From: Trichoplax adhaerens | Lineage: Eukaryota; Placozoa; Uniplacotomia; Trichoplacea; Trichoplacidae | NCBI RefSeq assembly: GCF_000150275.1 | Contig: NW_002060949.1 | Location: 2,043,836 to 2,107,835, forward strand | Direction of reading: 5' to 3' | DNA: 64,000 nucleotides | Part shown: positions 1-15,300 of the stretch, piece by piece | Layout of the letters: each line of letters starts with the position of its first letter | Position numbering within the stretch: the first letter of the stretch is position 1 | The notes under the pieces: generated by a model | Databases searched by the model: none | Told to the model about the DNA's origin: nothing | What the model saw: the letters and a program-made list of their open reading frames with translations, nothing else | Translations under genes and position numbers: made by a program

Positions 1-496
1 CAACAGTACAGTGTTCAATTACAGTGGTACGTTACAGTTAAAATGACCAGTAAAAATTTGGCGATAGACGCTTTGCTAGTATCAGCAATGAACGACGATG
101 ACCCAGGAAAGGGACAGTATGGTATGGAACGGAACGATATGGTACGGTACGGTACGGTACCCATGACATGACCAGTCGTTAGACTTACGTCGTCGCCGAC
201 ACAATCTAATACTGAATCATATACAAAATAGACTTTTATGAGTACCATGATAGCGCGATCTTAAAAGAAATTATCCTTTATCTATACTATAACTGGGAAC
301 TAGTGAATCAACATCATGATAGTGCTTAGACTCAAGTGAGACAAATGCATTGGGAAAGGCGATTACGCGCCAAGGTCAAATCCAACTTAATCGGGATAAG
401 GATTACAGGCTGGCTAATTCTAATTTCTCCCCTTTTTCTTCTCCAATCTCCATTTTCCTCTCTGCTAGGATATTATACAGGTTACTGTAACCATCC
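1..496. promoter_or_regulatory. 5' flank of the DSN1-like gene
   Basis: No coding exon is supported here. The stretch holds GTAC-type palindromic sequence at its left edge and a perfect four-copy GGTAC pentamer array at 141-160, with a polypyrimidine-rich stretch at about 420-465 just before the proposed start codon. It is probably promoter plus 5' UTR of the gene starting at 497. This is inference from position only. Confidence 0.35.
141..160. repeat. (GGTAC)4 pentanucleotide array
   Basis: Four perfect tandem copies of GGTAC, preceded by imperfect copies (GGTAT, GGAAC, GATAT) from about 119. The same pentamer family, read on the other strand, recurs at 53258-53302. Confidence 0.9.
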
Positions 497-3400
497 ATGG
501 CAGAAGTAACATCACCGATTTCCCCTTCTGAGTAAGTGGATTGTGCTTAGGCGTAGGTTAATTATTATCAATTGGATGATAGCATGTCCTTTTCCATCTT
601 CATCATCAAGACGAACTAACCTGTTGATATCTTGTATTATGATCATGGCGAATAGGCTTCCTCGTGAATTTCATGGACCATTGGTAAGGATTGATGGTAG
701 AAATAGTCAATCATGTCATCCTATTGTAATGTCTTACTTTCCATAAAACGTGTCCTAATCAGTATTGCTCATCAGCTCTCGGTACGGTAGATTAGATAAT
801 CTGCGGACATTACAGCCGATAGTTACAATTGAAATATTGATTGATTTTAACCTAATAATTGGATTTCATCATTCTTCAGCAACAAATTGACAAATGATAT
901 TCTACATGGCTAAGATTTATCCTATGTCTGCAATAGACTATCGGGCTACAAAATAGTGCATACTTTAGTCATAAATTTTGTAGTAAATTGATACTTTACA
1001 CTATTATATTTTACTGCCAGGTCTTAGCGAGTAGTAGGAATTATTCCACCTTTCCTTGAACAGGTAGATGGATTATAATTATAATCAGTTTTATAGCTAG
1101 TAATCGTCCACAGATAGACAATAACTTACCATATAGCTAGTAATCGTCCTTGTACAAGTAACTTACCATTCTTGTATGTCACATGGACACACCATTTTAT
1201 ACCCACTTAGTAATTAATTATAATACATGACATCATCTACTTTACTATTAGGCCATCATTTTATCTTTCCTACAATCATGATAGATACAGTACAATAAAA
1301 GTGCGGTACAAACAATTACTGCTGTATGATCATGATGAAATACATGGTGCCAATTGGTTTAATAAAGCTTTGGTAATGATGGTATAGATGTAAGGGAAAC
1401 TAATGTATCTAAAATGATTGCTTTACATTTTTACAGGTCAATGAAGATTCTATTGGTTTTCAATTTGATCGACGTCGTAGACGTCAGGTAAATTGCTTCC
1501 ACTTTGATATCTTAAAGTAAAGAAATTGATACTGTACTTGGACTTGGATGTACTACGTAATACGTATAGCAATGTTTGCTACTGAATGACTGCTCGATTA
1601 CTGTAAATAATACTGCAAAATAAATTAAAAAAAAGCCCTCCTGACATCATGATACTCGTATTGAATTGTGATAGCCAGTTATATTAAACATGACATTCAC
1701 TTTACAAGGCTTTAACACCATCAATACAGATGAATTTAATCTACATTGTTGCATTGTATCGCATTTTAGGAAGGAATGAAACGTAAGAAACGGCGACCAT
1801 CTAGCTTTCACATGAACAAGAGTGAATCAGCATCAATTGCAGATCATGTTCTGCAAAGTATATCTAAAAGTAAGTACACGATCTATCTTTCCAATCATTA
1901 AATAATGATGGTAACTATTAGCTACTTTTGTTTCGGTATTCAATCAACTTTAATGTGCATTAACATTATTCCATATCTCGCCTAAGCAAGATAAATACAT
2001 CGTGCCAATGGACAATGCTCTGCATAGTATTTTATACATGTTAAAATCGAGCTCAATGCCGGTAGTTCATGATTCTATAATGATACTTACTCAAAAATCG
2101 CACGTTATTAACACGATCGCTAACAAATTACATTAGTAAATGCAGTCAATATTAGTTATGATCAATTTTATATCAGTAAAGTATGATTTACTAGTAGATG
2201 CGATCGTGTGGAAGCTAAGAGTTGATACTTTTAACGCAGAGTAAGCGCATTGAAAATGTGTAGTAGGTGCTAATTACAATCACATCTTATGCGACAAATT
2301 ATCATACAATTAATTATTCACTGAATAAACTAGCCTAATCCTCAAAATAGTGTTAAGATAGTCAAACATCTTACATGTTCTGTATGAAAACACAGGTAAT
2401 GTGGAAGCGGAAACCCAGCAAGTTGAATCAAAGAAAGAAAATCCGAATGAGATTGTTACGACACCTATTGCTGAGAAACTAATGAGTATCGTCCGAGATG
2501 TTTTGAATGTAAGCCAAGCAGAATAACGTTTTCCTAACTTGGATTTAGAAGTGATGTCTGTTTTAAGCCACAGCTATTATATATATATATTATTGTACTT
2601 TCTTATATTTTGATTTCAATTTTTATTGATTCACTTATAGGAAAGTTTAATTGAGATATCGGCACAAATTGACTTTCAAAGTGATGGTAAGTAAATCTGT
2701 TATGCTGTCATCAATATATTACGTACATTACGTACTTGTCAATAAAGCAATAATTTACTCAATAATCTAGCAGTATTACTAGTATTATAGTCAAGATCCA
2801 TTTTCACCTTTCCTTTAAATTAATAGCATTACCTAAAGTTAATCTATTGAAATGTTTAAATAACAAAATAACATATTTTGGGTTCTTATTGATCATATAG
2901 ACACAGAAAAAGTTTCAAATGATGTTCTGGAAAATATTACAGCTGAACATATACAACGTTTATTAATAGAGATGTAAGACTATCGTGACTTAAAGATAAT
3001 GTAAACTTTGAGACATTTCCTGCAGATATGGCATTACATTTCTTTCAGGCAACAACAAGATGAAGTTCGCCAAATTCTTACCGAAAGGATTAATTGGTGT
3101 GTTTTTATAACATTTTGCAACGATTCAGTGCGCTGAAAATTTTATCCGTTTTGTTTATATATTTCATACTATGTTAGTATTAAAAATGAACAAGATGATT
3201 GGAAAAATTACGAAAAAGGACTAGCAGATCAAGCACAAACACAAAAAGATGAGCTTGAAAAGTTTGTAACATTTTATCTTAAAGAAGAATCAACAAGTGT
3301 TCGTATCGATGTAATTAGCTATTAATCACGTCTGTCTGTATATTGGCGATTAGACCAATAGACCTGGTATCTTTAGAAAAAGACATACTCCCTGAATATC

Positions 3401-3896
3401 AACAACTTCTATCTTCAAACCTGGACTGTGAAAAGTTACTGAAAGAACTTGATGAAAAGAGATCTAAACTTAGTTTTGAGGTATTCTATTAAATCAGTCA
3501 TAATTGTAAGTATGGTTTGTAGATACAACACCTTTTGAAATGCCCGTTAAATAATTTTAGTTAAAGAAACTGAGAGATGAAACATTAAGCATGGCTACTG
3601 AGATTATTCCTCAATGCGAAGAAATACAGGACCAGTTTGAAAGTTGTGGTGAGTGTAATTGCAAATACGAGTATGAGAATCGTAGTGAACAAATAGCATT
3701 GATACAAGTATTTTTAACATTAATTAGTACGATAAGTAACGACATAAAATCTGTTAGTGTGCAGATTTAGACTTAAATTACAATACTATGTATGCTAATA
3801 CTCTTTGTTTCTTCTAAAGTTGGAAATCTACCCAGTACAACTACAGCAAAAGAACTAATGCAGAACATACTGGATGAATCGAGCCAGATACAATGA
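497..3896 (+). CDS. Coiled-coil protein, probable kinetochore MIS12-complex subunit DSN1-like
   Basis: Twelve exons can be chained in phase: 497-531, 611-683, 1437-1487, 1770-1869, 2396-2508, 2641-2686, 2901-2973, 3049-3096, 3178 to about 3300, about 3362-3480, 3561-3648 and 3820-3896 (TGA). The product is about 310 residues. A basic stretch (RRRRRQ, then KRKKRRPSS) lies at residues 40-65. A long charged helical or coiled-coil C-terminal half follows, with a conserved-looking DDWKNYEKGL segment and repeated L/E/K heptads. Order, length and the basic-Ser region followed by coiled coils resemble animal DSN1, which links the MIS12 complex to the inner kinetochore. The similarity is weak and judged by eye, so it could be another coiled-coil protein. 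The start is the first ATG of an exon whose donor joins exon 2 in phase. The exon 9/10 junction is uncertain: donors at 3297 and 3303 both fit. An AATAAA lies at about 4268. Confidence 0.5.
1092..1170. repeat. Short tandem duplication in an intron
   Basis: The 18-base word TATAGCTAGTAATCGTCC occurs at 1092 and again at 1132, and each copy is followed by AACTTACCAT. It lies in the second intron of the DSN1-like gene. It looks like a local 40-base duplication with later small changes. Confidence 0.8.
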
Positions 3897-4398
3897 TGGA
3901 AATAATTGTTTGCGAAGGTTGTCTATAGCTTTACACATATGAGGCTGATATATTACAGTCAACTGCTACGCATAGTATATACTCTATAAATGTACAGCAA
4001 GTTCAGGTATTTGGTAACAAAATCCTAATTTACACTTCAATGTGTAATATTATACTATATAATGTAATTTAGTAAGGATATTCCGGCAATGATTGATAGC
4101 TTATTTGACAATTACCATCTTAATTTCATCAGCAATGTAAATTAAGCTACTGGAATCGATTTTATTATTTTTAATTAATATCATCAACGCAACAGGTCAC
4201 TTAATGTCATGTGTAGTGCTGCTTAAACATTATTGATAATATCTTTATTGCACAACAGTGTACAGAAAATAAAAGTTTTCCACAATTTCCGAAGTAAATA
4301 ATGGAGTGCTAAATGAACAGATTTTATAGTATTTCTCTCGTTCATTTTGTTGCATTGCTTTAACAGAGTAAATCTGATAGTCATGACTTATCAGCTAT
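3897..4398. other. Convergent 3' spacer
   Basis: This spacer lies between the stop codons of the DSN1-like gene (+) and GST gene 1 (-). It is AT-rich, has no supported exon, and contains a poly(A)-type AATAAA on the + strand near 4268 that would serve the DSN1-like transcript. Confidence 0.5.
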
Positions 4399-6658
4399 CT
4401 AGCATACTGATTTTGACCTTTTACTAAGCCAATCAGCAATTTTCTTATTATTTGCTATTCGATCGAATAGACTTTTCAATCGAGGGCAGTTCTCAAACAG
4501 GCTTTGATTTTGTTCTAATAAATATTCACTAATACAGAAAAATTCTAGATCGGCCAAAGTTATCTACAAGAATAGAGGTAAATTCATCATCATCATTGCT
4601 TTAGTATTCTTTACTTACTTATACAGTTATACTAATAGGGTACCATTTCAACATCATCGCAAAGATAAAACTTAAACTACGCACAAATTGGTAAAACTTC
4701 GTTGCTTACCGTGTTGCCAACCAAGTAGTCAGATTCTAGGCCTGCTTCCAAAGCCTTCAGCCATGTTGATTTATATTTGCAATAATCTTCTTGAAGATTT
4801 CGCTATATCAGTATTAAAATACGTTAACATTGGCAATACTCGTATACCATCAGGTATTTGACATTTTATGGAGGAAAATGAAATCGCAATACTTTTATAA
4901 ATATAAAGATACGAATATACTACTATCATTGATTACATCCACAGATTCTTGTTTCCGAAAGCTGAATATTTGCTACGGGGATGTAGTATATAAATATGTT
5001 CTCTTGGTTTAAGATAATGTTGGATGATTTTTATGGTTAATGTTGAGGCATAAGGTTTTACAATTATTAGTATCACAATTTAGAGTCAAGTACAGTAATT
5101 TGTACATACTTGGTTGGTAGCAGCAAATCTAAAATTACACTCAAAAATTGATCTACAGTATGCTACTGTGTTACGGTCATTCTTAGTGGGAATTTTAATT
5201 ACAAGAGAGCAGTCTGCCGTATAAAATCGATTTTACAAGCTGCCATATACCAATATACGTATGGCATGCATGCAAGTAAATAGTACATCATTGTATTTAT
5301 TATGGTTATAGAGTACTGCATGTTAATATAGTGAAATTTTGCACTGCTGAATTTGTTGAGCGCTGCTGTGTATCGTACATCATATTCTTAAAGTGACGGG
5401 TTATAAGACTGCAGTATCATTTACTATTCCTTAAGGAATTAGTGCTCAAGATTAAATTCTTATTATACAGAAATGATCAGTTATGAAATAATTGGTTGAA
5501 TAATCGTAAAATTATTTGGTGCCAACAACAATCAAACTTAAGCTGACCTTTTTTTCCTCATCTGGCTCGAATTGAGATGTAAACATTTTGGTAAACATTT
5601 CGTCGACGGAATAAGTTATCATGTCAATCTTGTACTTCTCCCAATTATTCTTGCCATGAAATCCTAATGCAAATATGATCAATCTTTAATCATACCAATG
5701 CCGTTAATAAACTAAGGTTTTACTTCTTATAATTCAAGCGTAAAGTATACTGTACATGTTTACAATACGCCACGCCACCTCTGCGCGATCAGAACTCATG
5801 TACCTGATTCTTTATCACAAATTTATCATTAGATGTGCAATCCTATTCGCACATACTATACGATATAATTATAACCACCATATTGAGCGTTATGAGGTAC
5901 TTTTATTTGCTCATTACGCTATTATTTTTTATAGCAGATTTACAATGCGCATAGCAACTATGATCTTCCATTTAACTGTAGGGGTATTATTCACCTACCG
6001 AAAGTCAACGCTAAATAGCTTTCAATTGCAATGCTTTCGATAAAAACTTTACCATCCACTTCCAGAACTGGCAATCGGCGAAAAGGGTTCTTCACAGCTA
6101 ATTTTAGTAGATAAATACAAAGTCATCACCCTTGAGCAGAATACTTATAAGTTATAATAGACTATGCCAAAGCTAATTTGATCATGCAATACAAATTTTT
6201 TTCAGCCAAAGTTATTGTACTCTAGTGGAGTCGTCAGCATAGTATACAAGTACGGTATACTGCACTTTTAACAGTTTAATGATCAAAATCTGCTGAATTA
6301 TAATAGATTTAAAAGAAGTTAACGTTGTACAGTATAATGAATCCATCAAGGAAACGTCGGCATAAAGTCAGCTGTTAACCAGTTGCTACATACAATAGCA
6401 GACTGCAGCTGCCTTCTACAATGCAAAAGTTGCAATCACTAAAATCAGGAGAATACAATTTACATGTAGCATTTTATAAGCACCATCCAAATAGGATCAA
6501 ATTCGACGATGATACAGTGCATTACTTTGTTTATAGGTGGGCCAATCTTCTTCGGAGATTCGTTCGTCAATAAATGGAACATCAGCTAAAACGAATAGGT
6601 AGCGTGCGACTTCCGCTCGTGCACGGATGTTAAAGTAGGTAAGTTTGTAAGTTGGCAT
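4399..6658 (-). CDS. Sigma-class glutathione S-transferase, gene 1
   Basis: A cytosolic GST, conjugating glutathione to electrophiles; some sigma-class members are prostaglandin D synthases. Five exons are read on the minus strand. The first begins at the ATG at 6658 and encodes [20 protein letters not shown], carrying the catalytic-type Tyr near residue 8. Exon 2 (about 6110-6005) holds the glutathione site (LPVLEVDG and FIESIAIESYLA). Exon 3 (about 5690-5550) encodes the start of the C-terminal helical domain (GFHGKNNWEKYKIDM). Exon 4 (about 4795-4710) encodes WLKALEAGLESDYLVGNT. Exon 5 (4563-4399, TAG) holds ITLADLEFFC and ADWLSKRSKSVC. Length is about 205 residues, usual for the class. 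It is one of three neighbouring paralogues with the same exon plan. Confidence 0.93.
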
Positions 6659-7638
6659 GGTATTGTACGTATATTTATTTTTAATTAGTTAATGGCGCTA
6701 TTTCACTTTAGATGCAAGTACTGTATATCTAAGATTACCAACCAAGATGAGCTCCTTGCAACTGTCTCCACACGGCCCATCAAATGACTGCTGCTGCATA
6801 CCTAGCTACAATAACTGAAGAACTTTAATTCAAGAAGTCCTGTCCTGGCCGCCGTCCATTTGTTTCAATAGTAAATACAGTATAGAGTACTGGCAGCTTG
6901 ACAAGTACGAACATGTTGCTAAGTTAACATTGTACATACTGTATTCATTTTCTCCACGTGATAGCTAGCTATTGCTGTACTAATTTTACTATTTGCATAT
7001 CTGTGAGGGTTATGCTTGGGAGGAGTAGCTTCTATTTTTGTTGACAATACAGTATTCATATTTGATCTGCAGCTCAAAACATAGTTCGGATGGAAAATTG
7101 ATAGCGGTAACATGTACGCTACTTTGATCTTATTCTTTGATGTATCGTTTTGTGGTAACGACAGCATAAGGTCGTTTCATCATAAGGTGCAATGCGAAAA
7201 AGAATTGAGTTAGGAGCTAAACCGATCGATAAATAGATCTATAATTGCCAATATGTTTATTATTTATTAAGACTCACACGACGTTCACAGAAATCAGTCG
7301 AATGTAAAAATGATTTCTCAAACATGTTCACTTGATCAATAATTAAATTAGAAGATAAGATTAAGTTATACTGTCTACGTCAGGTCTAGTCTACGATCCA
7401 AATGACAATAATTAACCACAATTTGTTGAGCTGTATTGAGTTTATTGGCACTTATAACTTAGAAGCAGCTCCAGGTCACGCATACTGCACATCGCCAAGA
7501 GCCAGAAATGCTAACATCATTACGATGACTGATTCATTTTATTAACTTATTACATGTATCCTACCATTGTAACCGCAATAGCAATATTTTTAAAATGACT
7601 ACAGTAAAGTATGGTATCGTACTATTCCAATAAATGGA
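6659..7638. other. Spacer between GST genes 1 and 2
   Basis: About 1 kb of AT-rich sequence between two minus-strand GST genes. It must hold the promoter of GST gene 1 and the 3' end of GST gene 2. The open frame at 6919-7167 (-) shows no domain, exon signal or composition that would support a gene. Confidence 0.5.
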
Positions 7639-9288
7639 TTAATAGTCTCTCTTTGGTCTTTTATTTCTCCATTCCGCGATTTCTTTGACATTAGCCACAC
7701 GATCGAACAAAACCTTCAAACTAGGAAAATTGTCAAAGACATGCTCATCATCGTCCACTAAGTATTCAGCTCCACAAAAAAATTGGAGATCTGCCAAAGT
7801 TAACTAAAAGAAAAGATTAATATTTAGTAGATGTGTTAGCATATCATCCTCTCCTTAGTCTCTTATGCAAAATACATATATTGACCATCCGATATCAACA
7901 ACGTTTTCCTGTCATATAGAGTCTAGAACGGTACTCGTTTGTCATTTGTAGCGACTTACCCTATCGCAAACCAAGTACTCGAATTTGTTACTTTGAAAAA
8001 TTGCCTCCGTGGCCTTTAGCCAGACCGGAAGAAACTTTAAATAGTTATTCCTGCTAACTTCCTGCAGTAACATCAACATCAAATAAATATTGGATCGTAG
8101 TTCATAAATTGCCGTTCATTAGTGCATCCAAAATTATAATTATATATATATATATAATATTGAACCAATACGGCAAAGTATAACTGCTAAAAGCAGCCGT
8201 AAGCTGAAATTCTGCTCAAGTCAGCAAATAACTATGGCCGCATAGGCAAGAAATTATTTCTAGTCTTGTATGCTTCAAATATTCTAACCCTTCTCTTTTC
8301 ATCTGTTTCAAACGCTGCTATCATATATTTTTCTATCAGATCCGTAACAGCGGACGACACCATATCAATCTGATATTTTTCGTAGTTATTGTTACCATGA
8401 AGACCTAATAGCAAATTAGGAATCGGATATAATTATTACTTACTTATTAATTTATATGGAAACTAGAATTCGAATTGATTGAGATAAATGCAATTTGCAA
8501 ATACATAAACTGACGTACCGAAGGTTGCAGCTAAGTAATTCTCGATAGCTAAGCTTTCAATGAAGACTTTACCATCAATCTCTAAGCAGGGCAGCTGCTT
8601 AAAAGGATTCTTTACGGCTAATAACGATGATTGCAATAGTATTAGGAATAATAGCAAGAATTGCATTACATTGACATTACAGTACAAGTACGCGTGTACT
8701 GTGCAATATGTAACTGTTAAATTTGAGCAATGAATTTGATCGACATTACGTCTAACAAATGAGCTTTCTGCATGAATACAATTTCCAGTCTTGCTTTTTA
8801 GCCTGTATCATTCAAGGACTATTAGAAGACTCTCTCTTCTTCTAGTAGTCATTCAATCACTCTATGTTGATGTCTAATCATATTACAAGCTAGTGAAAAT
8901 AAAAGACGTGCGGTTTTAAGCAGAAATTTTATAGTACCAATGGTTGGAGCTCATAAAAGAACCTGACGCAATCAGCATGTTTCACTATTCAAGAAGAGAC
9001 ACCGAAACGTGCCATATAGTACGTTACAGTAGATGGCACAACACAAAATTTGCAGTCATTGCAGATATCACCATAAGGGAAATACACGTAACATTTTAAT
9101 ATTTGGCACGGCTAGCTAAATATACATGGTTAAGCCGGCTGAGGCCTCTGCTTACTTGGTTTAATCTTGGGCCATTCTTCTTCGGTGAAACGTTCGTCGA
9201 CATAATCAATACCTGCTACTGCTAAAATATAACGGCTGACTTCAGCTCGGCCACGAATATCAAAATAAGTAAGCTTATATGATGGCAT
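7639..9288 (-). CDS. Sigma-class glutathione S-transferase, gene 2
   Basis: Second minus-strand sigma-type GST with the same five-exon plan as its neighbour. Exon 1 starts at the ATG at 9288 ([20 protein letters not shown]). Exon 2 (about 8625-8515) carries VKNPFKQLPCLEIDG and FIESLAIENYLAATFG. Exon 3 (about 8405-8300) carries GLHGNNNYEKYQIDM and ends in KRR before the GTTAGA donor. Exon 4 (about 8065-7965) carries WLKATEAIFQSNKFEYLV. Exon 5 (about 7798-7639, TAA) carries LTLADLQFFCGAEYLV and AEWRNKRPKRDY. The intact N-terminal Tyr, the glutathione-site Ser in the ES-AI motif and the terminal helix indicate a working enzyme. It is divergently arranged with GST gene 3 across a 0.7 kb spacer. 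Confidence 0.93.
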
Positions 9289-11623
<2,335 letters not shown>

Positions 11624-12336
11624 TCTAACAGATACAGAAATATAAAGCGACGTAATTTTGAGTAATTGCATTTTCGTTTAGGGATGCAATTTTAATTATC
11701 AATAGTTTGTCTTTCTCTTTCTCGTGTTCTTCGTGAAAGTATGAAAATCTTTGAAATAAATGGTACGACTTAAAACCTCTCCGGCAGTAATCTTCGTATG
11801 GTTATTATTAGAAATGACAGTAATTTTATGGCCCTATGACTTGACTCTACACTGTAGTATAATAAAGCCTGTTCAAGAGAAATTTTTCGATTTCAGAAAG
11901 TTGGTTCAACTTTTGCTAATTTTGAACGCATTCTTATCACATAAAAAATTGTAATTGATGAATTTCAACAATCTGATCAACATTATCATACAATTAAAGG
12001 AAAATTAACCTTTGACGACTCCGAACTTAAACAGCTCATAATAATCATTCAGTTTTGGCATGAATGCGAATTACCCATTTATCACGGTATTTTTGCACCG
12101 AATTAAGACAAAATATATAATACTTTTAAATTATGTCTTCTTTAAGGGTTAAATTTATTATTATAGTTTTCGTATTAACTCAGGTGTAGTACAAGTTCAT
12201 TATTAACCGCCAATCAAATCAAAACATGCTACTACACATAGCATAATATCAACTTGACATAACCAAAACATAAAAGGCTAAAGTTAGAAATAAGTAAACA
12301 ATTTTGCGCAAAGATATTTTTATCCAAAAATGAAGG
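11624..12336. other. Convergent 3' spacer, GST gene 3 and MSH5
   Basis: AT-rich 3' flanks of two facing genes. AATAAA-like words occur at about 11754. The open frame at 11760-11954 has no recognisable domain and follows directly after a stop codon, so it is read as 3' UTR or spacer. Confidence 0.5.
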
Positions 12337-15300
12337 TTATGCATCTTTACTGGCTGGAATAACATAATTTTGTAGAAAATTTATCATATCGCTATTTTCG
12401 AGATCTGTTTCAAGGAAACGGTCTACAATTGTTGAGTATCTAAAGGAAGTTAAAACCATAAAAAATGTTAAGTTAGATAATAACAGAACAACTTACTATT
12501 GCCCCTATAATACTTTACGGAAGTTAAGACGATATTGTACACTGTACAGACCTAAATCTATGGAAGAACTAGTCTCGACTGATATATATATATTATACAG
12601 TATATATATATATATATACAAAAAAAACTAGATAATTTTACTCTAATAAATTATTGGTGAATCAGTCAGGCGTAACCGTTAAATGTAATCTACAGTTCCG
12701 TAGTGTGATACATTTTTAATCGCTCCGCAGTAGATTCTGAACCACTTCGGGTAATTGCATCTCCCTGGATTATCGCCTCGGCAATCTGTGATTTAAATAA
12801 TAGTACACGTATTTTAGAATTGAAAAGTAGTAGAGTGATCTATGTACATGTCGTGCATTAGTCAAAGCACGAAAAGTGAATTTTCCAAACTACTTCTCTG
12901 CCTCGAGATAGGACATGAGTTGGAATATGAGCTACAGCTGCTACGTGATACGCTAGACTTCTAGAAGATAACCCATCCAATAGCTGATACAAGTATGCAA
13001 TGTTGTCTTTTTCTATCAAGGTATCCATTGTCTATGTAAGATGGGTAATAAATAGGTTAAAAAATATTTTTTTAAAGTCGTAAAGTCTATATCCTACACG
13101 ATAATTTACTCCATTCATTAACTTCTCATAGTAAAATGAAAATAACACCATTAATTTAGTAATACATCAGAATTTCATATTTTATATCTTAGTTTATATT
13201 AATTAATTAAATTAAACTAAGTCTATGTATAACGTCGACAAAAGAAATAAAAATTTTCAAAATACGTTTAATACGTACCTGATACTTTAAAAGATCTGAT
13301 TGTGGTAGAATATTATGTTTCTGAATGCTAGTAAAGTGAGTTGATATTAAAATTTTTGGTGGACATCTTTTCTCCAGCCAAAATTCAATAATGGCAATTG
13401 TAAGGCTTAAACCATCGATCTATATCACGTTTCATTGCAAATAAAAGGTCGGTTTTATATTCTATAGATAATTTCGAGTTGGCAACTTCTATACGTAAAT
13501 TCGAGATATAATTCATAGAAATCTTTACGTAAGAAGGATTTAACTAACTGGAGAAGTAAATTTTCCGAATTCGTCAATTAATATTAAAGATTTTTCGGTC
13601 GCACCCATCAAGCTAGTGGCAATCTAATTATTTTATAACAGATAGCATTTGGACATTAATCAATGAACTAGTTATGGTAAAGAATAAAGATACAGTAGAA
13701 TAATGCGATATCTTCGAATATGTTGTACGGTAAGATTTCTGCGATCGAGGTTTACCTCCGTTAATTCAATTGCAAATGCTGATAAGTTTACGGAAATCGT
13801 CTCGTGAGTTTGGATTCGAGTATAAATTCTATCTGAAATGCCAATTTCAGCCTCCTCTGCTGGAACAAAACTCCCGATATGTGCCATATATACTATTAGA
13901 CCGACCTTACGGGGATATAATTAAAGTATTGAAATAGAACTATTTTCAGTTATTCCATCTTTTGATGTGATAGTTAAACTTATATCAGTACCATACATTG
14001 AGTGTTTATTTGTTTAGTACCTGTTTCAGATACACACTCTTTCCACTGGCGTTAGGACCGGTGATAATGTTAATTCTGTCTTTTTGTTCCTCTATATATG
14101 TATCATTCGGAATGAATTTTCCGGGATCAAGGCAACATTCTTGGAGAGGATGCCTATAAAATTTGACGTTGACGCAAAGAATATTTTATTATACCTTAGC
14201 TAAACTCTAATAAAGAAAACAGAGTCTTCATTTATGTAAGACCGTATTGCTGATGATTTACTTATTATATTGAATAGAGTAAAAGTTTACAGTTAATAAA
14301 TAATTTGCTATATGCACAGTACTATGGTATCAGGTTGCACTTCGATATATTCATTAGCTATGAGAAAGTCAGTAAATATAGCGTGACATCTCACTTACTA
14401 TGTAAACTTTATAACACAATATAATTTAATCTTAGTTTATCTAGCAATCCATATGAAAGACATACAGACACTTGAATTAATATTTAGCATACAAAAGTTG
14501 CACAACTGACACAAACTACGATATGATTGTTATAACATCACAGGTACACTTTACTATAGCACTAAGCGCTAAATAAAATTAGTAGTACTATTGCTGAGCT
14601 ATAGGTAATGAACCTACCTTCCCTTTTTAATAGCTATTTTATTTGCTTCAGTTAACTTTGGACGAATGAAATTATTTTGCTTAGCTAAAATCGTCAGGGC
14701 AATAAGACTAACACAAAATAGCATGGGATTTTACAACCACTTCATTGAGCACAGTACACAAAATACAACTGTATAGATATCTGTGATATCTACCAATCTA
14801 ATTCGGCGATTTTTTCGAGTAAAGAGAGAATATCATCTTTATGTTGTAATACTACTTCCTGCAGCTGAAGCATAATTTCTATTTCTTTATCTACAATATA
14901 ATGGATATAGTGTAAGGATTCAAGCCATCACTCAGCCCATCTGTCTATACATGCGGTCACATTTGTTGATAACCAGTAAATAAGTGTAATAATGAGTGGA
15001 TATAAAATTCGCATTTTATTTCTCACCTAGTAATCTACATTGAGTATCTCCTAAGGATTCATCCAGTTCTGAACATAAAGATTATTTTAAGAATTTATTA
15101 AATAAAGTATGGAGTATCAATGTCTAATCAAGCGTGAAATATGATATTCCAGACTATCGCCATTCCTTAAATTAATAACTGTACCTTTGGTAAGAGGGCT
15201 CTTATAGTACGCCACATCGTTGGAAACAAACTAATACCGAAGCGTAAAAATAAGCAAATAGAGTTTGTTCAGGTAGATATAAAAAATTGTAGCATAATCA

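Noticed and set aside
6919-7167. 82-codon minus-strand gene between two GSTs
   Set aside because: No domain, no conserved exon borders, and it lies where the promoter of the neighbouring GST gene should be.
13544-13600. Alternative splicing to avoid the Phe in the MSH5 signature
   Set aside because: No other GT donor near DEFGK keeps phase; the junction after TSP joins phase 0 to IDGLSL and matches the family length exactly.
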